Origin: QKMZ01 sp012965515 | Lineage (GTDB): Bacteria > Cyanobacteriota > Vampirovibrionia > Obscuribacterales > Obscuribacteraceae | Direction: 5' to 3' | Assembly (NCBI GenBank): GCA_937879965.1 | Contig: CALFMP010000014.1 | Span: 124,001-188,000 of the forward strand | DNA: 64,000 bases | Shown: piece by piece, positions 51,501 through 59,768 of the stretch | Layout: the number at the start of each line of letters is the position of its first letter | Numbering within the stretch: the stretch's first letter is position 1 | The notes under the pieces: model-generated | What the model was told of the DNA's origin: nothing | The model's input: the letters and a program-made list of their open reading frames with translations, nothing else | Database searches by the model: none | Program-made: the position numbers and the translations under genes

Positions 51501-52931
51501 TTAGCCTTGTGGGGTCTTCTTGTGAGTGGCTGTAATGTCCGCCGCCTTTTCCTTTGAGCGTTTTACAAGCCAGTTCGATATAGATGACACTACCTGTGGT
51601 TTTAAGAACGAAGTTCCCAAAAGTACGTGACCGCAATCAGGAAGGTAGACGATTGCTTTGTTCTTCACGTGCAGATTTTTGTAGATTGTCTTGATTGTCT
51701 TGGGTGAAACAATCCGATCTTCCTCGCCTTGCACGATTAGAACAGAAACGTGGTCGGCAAGCTTGCTGGCGAACTTAGGTGTGGTGCTGATGAAATAGCC
51801 CGTTTGCAGAACTTCTTTGCCGGTGAGTTCTGTACGCGAGAGCGGGTCGTCGACCATTTCTTTGGTGACGCGATTGTCGTCGGATGAATAGCGCTTGATG
51901 TAGCGGGTTACATCCATGAGCTTGTCCAAATGCGTGATGCCTTTGGCGAAGTCTTTGGCGACCATGACCGGGTTGAAGGTACAAGGCTTACTGCCTGGGC
52001 TGACCAGGACCAGTCCGTCAACCAAGCCGGGATTGGCGCTGCCGGCGCGCACAGAAACCGCGCCACCGATACTTTCTCCGATGCAAAATAAAGGCAAGGT
52101 CGGGTACTTGACGCGAATGTGCGTGAGAAGCACGATCAGGTCGTTTGTACTGCGGCTGTAATTGACGTGATCGCCTTCATCGAAGGTCTTCTGATTGTGA
52201 TACCACCGGCCGTGCCCGCGCATGTCGTATGCAATGACTTTGAAGCCGAGACCGGAGAGATGATTGGCGAAAAGCTCGAAGCTGCCTGAGTGCTGGGTAG
52301 TGCCATGCACCATAACCACCACGCCTCTGGCTGGCATCATCGGATTTACCCACTCGCGAACGGGCAATTTTAGCGCGTCGAATTGCGGTCCAATCTTGCC
52401 GAAAGAAGTATCGAAAAGACCTCCTCCGACTCTCGTTGTTTTCTGTCCAACAGCCGGTCTTACGAAAAGCGATTCATTGCCGGTCAGGGGTATTTCTTTG
52501 ATCGGTTCTTTCGAAACAACTTCGCCTGTCGAAGGAGAGATTGCTTCCAGCATTTGCCAGCGCGGCGCGTCTATCGCATCTTTGTCGGATTCATTTGAAA
52601 AGGGAAGTGTTCCTGTGATCTTGAGTCTGGCCACAGGCGTATCCGAATCGACAGGCTGTAAGCGCAAAACGGCCGCTGCGAGTTTAACGCCGTCTTGTTG
52701 CTTCTCGTCGTTCATTTTGCCATCGATGACCGAAATCGGGTCCTTCTTGTAGGTGCTCAATTTCGGACTGATGTCGGACAGCATTCTGTCAGCAACTTTG
52801 CTGCTTTCACTGTGTTTTTTCTGTTTTTGCTTTTGCTTTTGCTTGGCGAGAACTGGCATCGTGCCAAATGAGGCACCGAATAACACGGAAAAAATCAATG
52901 TGATGGAAATAGCTGCAGTTGCCGTTTTCAC
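51501..52931 (-). CDS. Secreted lysophospholipase-like alpha/beta-hydrolase (paralogue)
   Basis: GTG 52931 follows GAGG by five bases. The signal peptide is at the start (TAAISITLIFSVLFGASFG) and a Gln/Lys repeat follows (QKQKQKQKKHSE). The hydrolase domain reads GVVVMVHGTTQHSGSFELFA, AYDMRGHGRW, and nucleophile elbow GESIGGAV with catalytic Ser, then acidic QGEEDRI and His in DCGHVLL. It is longer than the hydrolase at 47665-48687 because of a 180-residue N-terminal region. Family: lysophospholipase/monoacylglycerol lipase. Substrate unknown. Confidence 0.88.
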   Translation of the reverse strand: MKTATAAISITLIFSVLFGASFGTMPVLAKQKQKQKQKKHSESSKVADRMLSDISPKLSTYKKDPISVIDGKMNDEKQQDGVKLAAAVLRLQPVDSDTPVARLKITGTLPFSNESDKDAIDAPRWQMLEAISPSTGEVVSKEPIKEIPLTGNESLFVRPAVGQKTTRVGGGLFDTSFGKIGPQFDALKLPVREWVNPMMPARGVVVMVHGTTQHSGSFELFANHLSGLGFKVIAYDMRGHGRWYHNQKTFDEGDHVNYSRSTNDLIVLLTHIRVKYPTLPLFCIGESIGGAVSVRAGSANPGLVDGLVLVSPGSKPCTFNPVMVAKDFAKGITHLDKLMDVTRYIKRYSSDDNRVTKEMVDDPLSRTELTGKEVLQTGYFISTTPKFASKLADHVSVLIVQGEEDRIVSPKTIKTIYKNLHVKNKAIVYLPDCGHVLLGTSFLKPQVVSSISNWLVKRSKEKAADITATHKKTPQG

Positions 52932-53290
52932 TGGCGCCTCAAAAGATCAAAATTTCCTTCCAGTCTCATCTGCTCGTTAAACCAGAACTAAATGAGAGTG
53001 GAGCTGATTTGCAGTCATCTCTTGACTAGGTGCTATTGGATAGCAGGTCAATATCATTGCACAAAAGCCCCTCTTTCCCGTTGTCATTAAAGATCTTGAA
53101 AACAGCCGCTATCATTGCCACAGCGCCCTTTAAGATGGCTGGGCGCTGGTCCCAAAGAAAAATCGCTTATATAGGAAAAATAGATTAAATCTAAGGTTTA
53201 TAAGCCTAGCTTTACAGCTTTATAGGCTACCCGTCGCGACTGGCGCACCTTTCCAAGCCATACTGACTTCACTCCCGGAGGTGTGGTCGT
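52932..53290. other. Intergenic region with palindromes upstream of the basic protein
   Basis: About 360 bases between divergent genes. TAGATT-A-AATCTA at 53181-53193 is a perfect 13-base palindrome. An imperfect pair AGCCTA...TAGGCT lies just downstream (about 53204-53228). A Shine-Dalgarno GGAGG is at 53277-53281. The AT-rich stretch at 53160-53220 probably holds the promoter, though no unambiguous -35/-10 pair is seen. Confidence 0.45.
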
Positions 53291-53611
53291 ATGTATTCAG
53301 TGGGCAGTGACAAACCAAAAGCAGGCTCGACGGCTTTTACCAAGGCAAGCGTTCAGACCGGCACTTCTGGCAACGAACATACCGCTATCTGGCTCAAATC
53401 CTGTGATAGTCCCGCCCGTTTCTATTTGGACCGGCTGGAAGGAAAACCGTTGCAGCATCATGTCGAGCTGCCCACCGTGAAGGGAAAAGGCAAACATACC
53501 CCGACACGACTTCGCCGTATGCAGAAGCCGCGTGGAATTCGCTCCGGGTTCACGGACTGTATCCGCTGGCTGCTGGCCTGGCGCCTGATTGGACCGATTT
53601 TTGCTTTCTAG
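53291..53611 (+). CDS. Small basic protein of unknown function, 106 aa
   Basis: ATG 53291 lies nine bases after GGAGG, the best translation signal in this stretch. The product is basic (KGKGKHTPTRLRRMQKPRGI) and ends in a possible membrane helix (CIRWLLAWRLIGPIFAF). No family recognised. The overlapping plus frame from 53283 is a shadow. Confidence 0.6.
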   Translation: MYSVGSDKPKAGSTAFTKASVQTGTSGNEHTAIWLKSCDSPARFYLDRLEGKPLQHHVELPTVKGKGKHTPTRLRRMQKPRGIRSGFTDCIRWLLAWRLIGPIFAF

Positions 53612-53635
53612 TCTTTTCTGGTCGGCACTTTCTGA

Positions 53636-54538
53636 ATGTTAACAATAGACTTCCGCAGGCAGCTTTCCTGGGGAAGTATAGGCTTTTGCGGGTATGGGAT
53701 AAGCGGCATCTGTTCTTCCTTGTGTCTCATAAACAGATGCTTTGAGGGGATTTCTGTTTTCGCGCCGGTCTCGGGCGCCCTGAGGAAAGTGCAGTTGGAA
53801 ATCGATCCGCGTTATCTAGCGCCTCTGGCTACCTGCATAGGGATAATGGTCACCGTTTACCTCTTTCTGCTTCAGCGCAGAAAAGAGCTGACCTATGACG
53901 TGCTCTGGCGTCAGCAACTCGTCGAGATGAAAGGTAAGACGCGACATCGCATCGATTTGCGTTTTGACGGAAACCCAGCTCGCGATGCTAGTTTTGTTGT
54001 CGTGCGCTTGATCAATTCCGGACACGTCAACATCATGCCGAGCGACTATCAGGTGCGTTTGAGTTTGAACTGCGGAGCTGCTGCCGACATCTTGATGGCA
54101 GAGGTCGCCGAGACCGAACCGCTGGGACTTAACGATGACTCCACCACTGCTCCAATCATCGAGCGCATCGAAAAAAACAAAGTGATTTTGCGTCCGATGA
54201 TGCTCAATCGCCATGATTCAGTGACTATTCAACTTCTCGTCAATCAACCGGACGAGAAAATTGTTCTCAACGGTCACATTCAAGGAATAAGACGCATAGA
54301 GGAAAGAAGAGGGCGTCCTCTGACGCCTGTCATCATGATTTACGTGGGTCAGTGTATCGCTTGGATGACTATGTTCTTTCTTAGTCCGCCAATGTTTTTT
54401 CCGTTCAAGTTTACAGAAGTCGTTCCTCTCCTTTTCACATTTTTGACCGGACAAGTACTTTTTGTCTGCGGCTTGCATTTGGAAAGGCAGCAGTCCAATG
54501 TGCGCCAGGGGCAGTCATGGAGCGGGGCTTTTGATTAG
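53636..54538 (+). CDS. Membrane protein of unknown function
   Basis: The longest frame is 300 residues, but the first 50 look non-coding and a GTG at 53788 (VQLEIDPRYLAPLATCIGIM), with GAGG shortly before, is the more natural start. The protein has one membrane helix near the N-terminus (YLAPLATCIGIMVTVYLFLL), a soluble middle of about 135 residues (VRLINSGHVNIMPSDYQVRL, strand-rich) and two hydrophobic helices near the C-terminus (IMIYVGQCIAWMTMFFLS and VVPLLFTFLTGQVLFVCG). No family recognised. It lies 37 bases before the receptor-like gene. Confidence 0.7.
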   Translation: MLTIDFRRQLSWGSIGFCGYGISGICSSLCLINRCFEGISVFAPVSGALRKVQLEIDPRYLAPLATCIGIMVTVYLFLLQRRKELTYDVLWRQQLVEMKGKTRHRIDLRFDGNPARDASFVVVRLINSGHVNIMPSDYQVRLSLNCGAAADILMAEVAETEPLGLNDDSTTAPIIERIEKNKVILRPMMLNRHDSVTIQLLVNQPDEKIVLNGHIQGIRRIEERRGRPLTPVIMIYVGQCIAWMTMFFLSPPMFFPFKFTEVVPLLFTFLTGQVLFVCGLHLERQQSNVRQGQSWSGAFD

Positions 54539-54575
54539 TTCGATAAACCGAATTTTGTTTTGACCGAGGGAATTT

Positions 54576-56216
54576 ATGAAGATCGGACCTAAAATTGGCA
54601 GTATCGCAGGTGGTGTGTTTTTCATTCTCCTGCTTTCCGGATACTCGAGTTTCATCTGTGTTCAAGACTTAATCGGCAGCAACAAGACGGCTATGAAGAC
54701 GGTAAAGACGCTTCGTGAGCTGGAAAACATTCTTGGGCGTGTTGCTGACCTTGAAAGTAACGGACGTGGGTTCGTACTATCGGGAGACAAAGACTTCATT
54801 CAACAACATGATGCTTCATTGAAAGAAGTCGGCGATTCGATAGCGACGCTTAACGAGCTGACCAAGGACGAACCGGAGCGGGCACGGTATCTTCAGGAAT
54901 TATTGCCGCTGATTCAAAACAAAGTCGAGTTTTGCAAGGTGCTCATGAGCACCATGCGCCTCAAAGGTGCAGCCGAAGCAATGGCGCTGTTCAAGACCGA
55001 ACGTGGAAGAATACTTATGGATGAGATTCGCCATAAGGTTTCCTACCGTGTGGAGCTGGAAGAGGACGTCCTTCAACAGCAAATAGCGAATTCCAAGGCA
55101 ACAGCGAATAATACTTTCTTTGCCGCTATAGCTGGTGGCATTCTTGCTCTGGTTTTCGTGTCTCTTTGGAGTTTCATCATTATCCAGGGATTGCTTAATC
55201 CGATACAGCGCCTTGGTCGCGCTATGGAAAAAGCCGGCGCCGGGCGGTTCGAGCCGGTTACCGGCATTGACGCAAGAGATGAACTTGGCGATCTCGCTTC
55301 CACTTTCAACAATATGATTTCCGGACTAAGGAGGATGGAAGAAACTTACATTGGAAACAATGGAAATTCACCGGTTCATGCTCTAGGTTTGGTGCGCCAG
55401 CATGCGCATGCTTTCGGTTTCGTCATCAATGATTTGCTGGAAGCTTCAAAGCAGCTTTCTATTGGCTTTGAAGGGCAGCCCGAAGAATTGCAAATGTCCC
55501 TCGAGCAAATTAGAACTTTGAGCAAACAATCAAAAGAAACTTGTGATTTGATCGATGAGATTTCTCAGAGTTTGATCCGTTCGGATGAATTGCGTCGTAC
55601 GGGTCACCGCACGCTGGATGAAATTGATGAACAAGTCAACCGAGTTTTAACCGAAGCAGATTCGTCAGTCCAGCGTGTGAAGGGGCTTGCAGAAAGAATT
55701 CACGACTTGGATGGACTGTCGGTCATCATGGATGACATGGCCAACCGTGTGGGAATTCTTTCTATGAGTTCTCAAATCGAAGCCAAGAAAGGTGGTGGCA
55801 GTTTCGAAGCATTCGCTGATGAAATGAAAGATCTTTCGGAGCGCATGCGTCAGGAAAGCGTGAAAGTAAAGCACTTGCTATTCACGATGGAAAGGACGAT
55901 TTACAGAGCCGCTGGGGACAACGAACAAGCTCAAGAGGTGATGCGCAAGGCCATTACTGTTATCGGGCAGCTGCATAACAGATTGGATTCCTTATTGGAG
56001 CCGATTACGGAAGCTGGTTCGAAAGCTCGTTCGCTCGAAGAGCGCCTCGAACGTCAAAAGCATCAGATCATGGAATTCCAGCACACACTAGAGCGCGCTA
56101 ATCTAACCTCTGAACAGAAACAGTTTTTCATCAAACAAGTCAATTCCACTGCGCAAGAAGTGAACAACTTCGGCTCCGAGCTAAGTCATTTGCTTGAAAA
56201 GCCCTCCGCTTCGTAG
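54576..56216 (+). CDS. Methyl-accepting-chemotaxis-like membrane receptor with degenerate tip
   Basis: 546 residues. An N-terminal membrane helix is followed by a periplasmic four-helix sensor of CHASE3 type (ENILGRVADLESNGRGFVLS, DEPERARYLQELLPLIQNKV), a second membrane helix (AGGILALVFVSLWSFIIIQG), a HAMP domain (NPIQRLGRAMEKAGAGRF through DELGDLASTFNNMISGLRRM), and a long helical signalling region. The MCP hairpin tip, normally TNLLALNAAIEAARAGE, is replaced by NRVGILSMSSQIEAKKGGGS. CheA/CheW binding is therefore doubtful. It may be a chemoreceptor-like regulator of another process. Confidence 0.85.
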   Translation: MKIGPKIGSIAGGVFFILLLSGYSSFICVQDLIGSNKTAMKTVKTLRELENILGRVADLESNGRGFVLSGDKDFIQQHDASLKEVGDSIATLNELTKDEPERARYLQELLPLIQNKVEFCKVLMSTMRLKGAAEAMALFKTERGRILMDEIRHKVSYRVELEEDVLQQQIANSKATANNTFFAAIAGGILALVFVSLWSFIIIQGLLNPIQRLGRAMEKAGAGRFEPVTGIDARDELGDLASTFNNMISGLRRMEETYIGNNGNSPVHALGLVRQHAHAFGFVINDLLEASKQLSIGFEGQPEELQMSLEQIRTLSKQSKETCDLIDEISQSLIRSDELRRTGHRTLDEIDEQVNRVLTEADSSVQRVKGLAERIHDLDGLSVIMDDMANRVGILSMSSQIEAKKGGGSFEAFADEMKDLSERMRQESVKVKHLLFTMERTIYRAAGDNEQAQEVMRKAITVIGQLHNRLDSLLEPITEAGSKARSLEERLERQKHQIMEFQHTLERANLTSEQKQFFIKQVNSTAQEVNNFGSELSHLLEKPSAS

Positions 56217-56243
56217 TATTCTGCCAGCGCTTCGAGGTGCATC

Positions 56244-56537
56244 ATGAAAGACTGGCATTGGGTATTGGTTTTCGCGTCCATTTTGATTACGCCGTTCTTA
56301 CCTGCTTTGATGAAGGCGAAATGCCCAGAATGCAAAAAGCGCAAGCTTAACTCCTTAGACACGCTGCGCGACTACAACGCGACAGGCGATGAACGCGTAT
56401 ACAACACTTTCCATCGCTGTGATGCTTGCCTTACCTATTTCAAGGCAGTGAACAGCAAACCGAAGGTAGTCAGCTCACACGACGAGTACGAAGCTGCTGT
56501 ACGCGAGACACAACTGCGTCAGCCGGTAGTTTCCTAG
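56244..56537 (+). CDS. Membrane-anchored small zinc-ribbon protein
   Basis: 97 residues. A membrane helix at residues 5-23 (HWVLVFASILITPFLPALM) is followed by a CPEC knuckle (Cys27, Cys30) and a second CDAC pair, matching one zinc-ribbon site. It is only 28 bases downstream of the receptor-like gene and so may be co-transcribed. The function is unknown; it could be an adaptor at the membrane. The tail is polar. Confidence 0.72.
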   Translation: MKDWHWVLVFASILITPFLPALMKAKCPECKKRKLNSLDTLRDYNATGDERVYNTFHRCDACLTYFKAVNSKPKVVSSHDEYEAAVRETQLRQPVVS

Positions 56538-56566
56538 AGTTCTGTATCATCGCTTTTGTAGAACCT

Positions 56567-56600
56567 AAAAAAGGAAGAGAGGTCCTTTCGCACCTCCCTT
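56567..56600 (-). terminator. Rho-independent terminator of the small gene at 56639
   Basis: On the minus strand AAGGGAGGT, loop GCGAAAGG, ACCTCTCTT pair with one wobble, then CCTTTTTT. Confidence 0.65.
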
Positions 56601-56638
56601 CAAAAGCTATTCAAATTTCGCACTGCATGAATTAACGA

Positions 56639-56866
56639 TCATGCCGTTTCTGCAAGTAATTTTGCCAACTCGTCTTGCAGCTGAGCCAGAACATTGTCGA
56701 ATCGTTTATGGCAATCTGTGTGCAATGGATTCTCTGCGAATTTGGTGTCGTGCACCGCTTTCTCTGATTCCAAATTGCGAATCAAACCTTTGATATGCGC
56801 AGCGTTTGCGCCTTCGCCGAAGTCGACGCCGGATTGGACTTTCTTTGTGTCTGTTTCGTTTGTCAT
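56639..56866 (-). CDS. Small hydrophilic orphan protein, 75 aa
   Basis: ATG 56866 (MTNETDTKKVQSGV) is preferred over the longer frame, which adds a signal-like but unsupported segment. The product is acidic and helical, with LIRNLESEKAVHDTKFAENP and a C-terminal helix VLAQLQDELAKLLAE. No family recognised. It is followed by a clear terminator. Confidence 0.6.
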   Translation of the reverse strand: MTNETDTKKVQSGVDFGEGANAAHIKGLIRNLESEKAVHDTKFAENPLHTDCHKRFDNVLAQLQDELAKLLAETA

Positions 56867-57247
56867 AGTGGATTGACCCGGGATGCCGAGGAATAGGCAA
56901 GAACTATACAACCTCATTGTCGTTTAAGACCGTCCGATGGTCGTTTCTGAGATATATTTCGATTTGTTGCTGCATCTGATTAGTCCCTGTTTATGCTGAA
57001 TCAAAGTTAAGCCAAATTGAGGTGACGGCTTATCGCTCTGTCGAGCCACCCGCTCAGAGACTCGCCTTATTGGATACAAGCATCCCGATTTTGAAGCGTC
57101 GAAAAACCCCGAAAACCGCGCTCTGGTGAGCAAATTTCCTGTTGACTGCCTGCCCTTGAACTTATACGATCAACGCCTGTACACGCACTATGGTGGCCTC
57201 GTTTTTGTGTTGGGCTATCAAAATTCAGAGACCTGTTAAACAACCTA
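56867..57247. other. Intergenic region upstream of the Rieske gene
   Basis: About 380 bases between divergent genes. The only strong signal is the promoter at 57142-57170. No small gene or RNA was recognised. Confidence 0.5.
57142..57170 (+). promoter_or_regulatory. Sigma-70-type promoter of the Rieske gene
   Basis: TTGACT (57142-57147), a 17-base spacer, and TACGAT (57165-57170), two mismatches from TATAAT. It lies about 78 bases before the start codon. Confidence 0.55.
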
Positions 57248-58444
57248 ATGGAACCATCCGTGATACCAACTGTTTCCTCCGCCACTTCCTCAAATTCTAG
57301 CTGTGCAACCACGCATGCTCAGTCTCTACCTGATGAAAGAGTCGACGACATTTCTGAAGGTGCTGGAGACGGCACGCAGGCAATTATGGAAAGACCTGCT
57401 CTTGTTGGCACCAGCTGGGTGAAAAACATCTGGTATTTCGCTTTGCCCAGCGATCATGTGAAGAAGGGCAAAACGGTCTCCATGCAGCTTTTAGGCGACC
57501 TTATTTTGATTGGTCGCAAGTCTGACGGTTCTGTTTTCGCCATGCGCGACATCTGCCCTCACCAGGGAGCACCGCTTAGTTTTGGTGAGTTCGACGGAAA
57601 GGAAGTCGCTTGTCCTTTCCATGGATGGAAATTTGATTCGGACGGTGTTTGCACCGATATTCCAGCTCTCTGCAGCGATCAGCAAGTAAACATCTGCAAG
57701 ATCAAAACGCGCTCATATCCTTGTCGTGAGGCAGACGGCAATATCTGGCTGTACTATGGCGAACCGCGTGCCGAACTGCCGGAAATTCCACGTGCAAACG
57801 GTCTCGATGGTCTTAAATACGACCAGACTGTTTCTCGCGTCATTGTGCCAACTCACATGGACTATGCAGTGGTCGCATTGATCGATCCTGCGCACGTTCC
57901 CTACGTACACAAGTCCTGGTGGTGGCGCAACAGCAAAGCGCTCAAAGAGAAGAGAAAGCATTACGTGCCGACAGGCACCGGATGGACTATGGTGAAGCAT
58001 AGCCCGTCCAAAGGTTCGTTCATCTTCAAATTACTCGGCGACTTTATGGAAACCGAGATTGCATTTCGCCTGCCGGGATGCCGTACCGAATACATTACGC
58101 TCTTCGGACGAACTATCGTAGCGAGCATGACGACTGTTACGCCTATCGACGAAAACAGTTGTGAGTTGAATCATACGTCGTACTGGACCATCACTGGCTT
58201 GAAATGGTTCTTGAAGCCCATCGTCAATGCAATTGCCGACGAGTTTCTTGGTCAAGATCTTCAAATCGCTCAGCGTCAACAAATTGGTCTTAAGTTCAAG
58301 CCAAAACTGACGATGATTGTCAAAGACTCCGGACTGCCTGGCAGCTGGTACTTCCAGGGTAAACGCGAATGGAACAATGCGACTGAAGAAGGTCGCCCAT
58401 TCGTCAATCCGGTCAAGGAAAAGATCCTTCGTTGGATGACTTAG
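57248..58444 (+). CDS. Rieske non-haem iron oxygenase
   Basis: 398 residues. The Rieske centre is complete: C103-P-H105-Q-G-APL and C122-P-F-H125-GWKF (motif CxH...CxxH). The catalytic domain has DYAVVALIDPAHVPYVHKSW, with the D/E..H..H pattern of the mononuclear iron site (DPAHVPYVH). The layout matches ring-hydroxylating or pheophorbide-a-oxygenase-type enzymes. The first 50 residues are Ser/Thr-rich and unconserved. An electron-donor reductase is not next to it. The substrate is unknown. Confidence 0.92.
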   Translation: MEPSVIPTVSSATSSNSSCATTHAQSLPDERVDDISEGAGDGTQAIMERPALVGTSWVKNIWYFALPSDHVKKGKTVSMQLLGDLILIGRKSDGSVFAMRDICPHQGAPLSFGEFDGKEVACPFHGWKFDSDGVCTDIPALCSDQQVNICKIKTRSYPCREADGNIWLYYGEPRAELPEIPRANGLDGLKYDQTVSRVIVPTHMDYAVVALIDPAHVPYVHKSWWWRNSKALKEKRKHYVPTGTGWTMVKHSPSKGSFIFKLLGDFMETEIAFRLPGCRTEYITLFGRTIVASMTTVTPIDENSCELNHTSYWTITGLKWFLKPIVNAIADEFLGQDLQIAQRQQIGLKFKPKLTMIVKDSGLPGSWYFQGKREWNNATEEGRPFVNPVKEKILRWMT

Positions 58445-58474
58445 TTGTGTTTTTGAGCACCTTACATTGCCAGA

Positions 58475-58534
58475 CGGGCGGCAAGAATGCCGCCCCTACA
58501 GAAGTTCGTGTAGGGGCGGCATACTTGCCGCCCG
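58475..58534. repeat. Inverted pair of REP-like palindromic repeats
   Basis: Two 26-base arms, CGGGCGGCAAGAATGCCGCC continuing to CCTACA, then its near-perfect reverse complement (one mismatch), flank an 8-base loop. Each arm itself contains a GGGCGGC/GCCGCCC stem. The shared GGGCG...CGCCCCTAC outline occurs inside the gene at 25477-25503. Confidence 0.8.
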
Positions 58535-58604
58535 CCCCGTGATTGGAAGCAATAGCTAAGAATGATGCTGCCGGACCAGTTCGTTTGCTGAATTAAAAGA
58601 GGAA

Positions 58605-58631
58605 AACGGCGATGCCGTTTGCATCGCCGTT
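58605..58631 (-). terminator. Hairpin at the 3' end of the LolA-like gene
   Basis: AACGGCGATG, 7-base loop, CATCGCCGTT form a perfect 10-base-pair stem; on the minus strand the exit sequence is TTCCTCTTTT, a modest T-run. Confidence 0.65.
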
Positions 58632-58670
58632 GATTACTTTAGAAAGTCTCGCTCGAGACTTCAGGAGATT

Positions 58671-59495
58671 CTAGCCTTCTTTGTCCTTTTTTCCTTTCAG
58701 ACTGAAGACCTCATTCGATAATCCGATGTTGAGTTTAACGTCTTTCCAGTCCGTGGAGGAGAACAACTGATCTTGTTTGTAGAGATTCCATTGTTCAGGC
58801 AAGCCGGTTTTGGGGTCGATGAAAACGCGCTGGGTCAGGTCCTTCTCTTTATCGTTGTCTACTTGTTTGTACACTTCGAGAACATAGACTTTCTCATTTG
58901 TGTGTGCCACCGCAACTGGTGAGCTGGTTACCAAACAGGTTGCCCCCTGACTGATTTGCTTTTGCAAGTCTCTAAGCAGTGTTTCATAGTCGGAGTCCAT
59001 CATTGAAAATCCGTTTGCCGATTTCAACAGATTGGAATCCTTTCCGATCGTGCCGCTGAACATCTTGAGCATGCCGCCGAGATGCCCTCTAACTTTGCCG
59101 TCGGTACCAAGTACAGCTACTGCCCCTTTCTTTGCGCCTTCAGTCACTTCCATCTTCATCATGCTGGGGCGCTTGTAGTAGAAGATGCCTTCTTCCTTGA
59201 TGACTTTGCCATCACGAAAAGTGTTGATGATGCATTTGAACGTGTAGTCATTGGCTGTTTCGGCCGTTTTGCTCATGGATTGAACAAAGTCGCGTCCGTC
59301 CTTCATCTGTCCGAATTCTAGCTTCTTCGGCAGGTCGTGCATCAAAGCTGCTTGGACTTTGACGTCCTTTTCGTCTTTTGCCGAAGCGCCGAGTCCACCG
59401 CCTATTGTGCTAAGAACGACCAGGCTCAACAGCATAGTCATGCTGCGACGTGTTTGGGAGTTCATTGAGAAGCTCGGGAATGAAACAAAGCTCAT
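58671..59495 (-). CDS. Secreted LolA-like (DUF1571-like) lipid-binding protein
   Basis: The signal peptide is at the N-terminus (MTMLLSLVVLSTIGGGLG after a basic head); Met11 (59465) is an alternative start. The mature protein has a LolA/DUF1571-type start, NDYTFKCIINTFRDGKVIKE, then FYYKRPSMMKMEVTEGAKKG (strand-turn-strand) and RVFIDPKTGLPEQWNLYKQD, the last typical of LolA-like beta sheets. Such proteins carry hydrophobic ligands or lipoproteins in the periplasm. The family assignment is moderate. It is divergent from the lipase-maturation-factor gene. Confidence 0.72.
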   Translation of the reverse strand: MSFVSFPSFSMNSQTRRSMTMLLSLVVLSTIGGGLGASAKDEKDVKVQAALMHDLPKKLEFGQMKDGRDFVQSMSKTAETANDYTFKCIINTFRDGKVIKEEGIFYYKRPSMMKMEVTEGAKKGAVAVLGTDGKVRGHLGGMLKMFSGTIGKDSNLLKSANGFSMMDSDYETLLRDLQKQISQGATCLVTSSPVAVAHTNEKVYVLEVYKQVDNDKEKDLTQRVFIDPKTGLPEQWNLYKQDQLFSSTDWKDVKLNIGLSNEVFSLKGKKDKEG

Positions 59496-59768
59496 GGAAT
59501 TAGCAGACCTCGAATAACCAGATTAACCAATATCGTTTTTACCAGACTGTCCTGAAGTTTTCCAGGGTAATCAAGTCCACCAAAATCCAGCCAAATTTAG
59601 GGGGAATTGCCAAAAACTGGCTATTGCTTGCCATCTTCAGGCTTTTTATTCTTAAAAAGGGCTTGGTCGTCATCTTAAAGATGAGCTATATATCTTCTCG
59701 AATGAAACAGACGCCGGCAAAAACCGGTCAGCCGGTCCAACTCTGAGGTGTTTGATGGTCGTTTTGGT

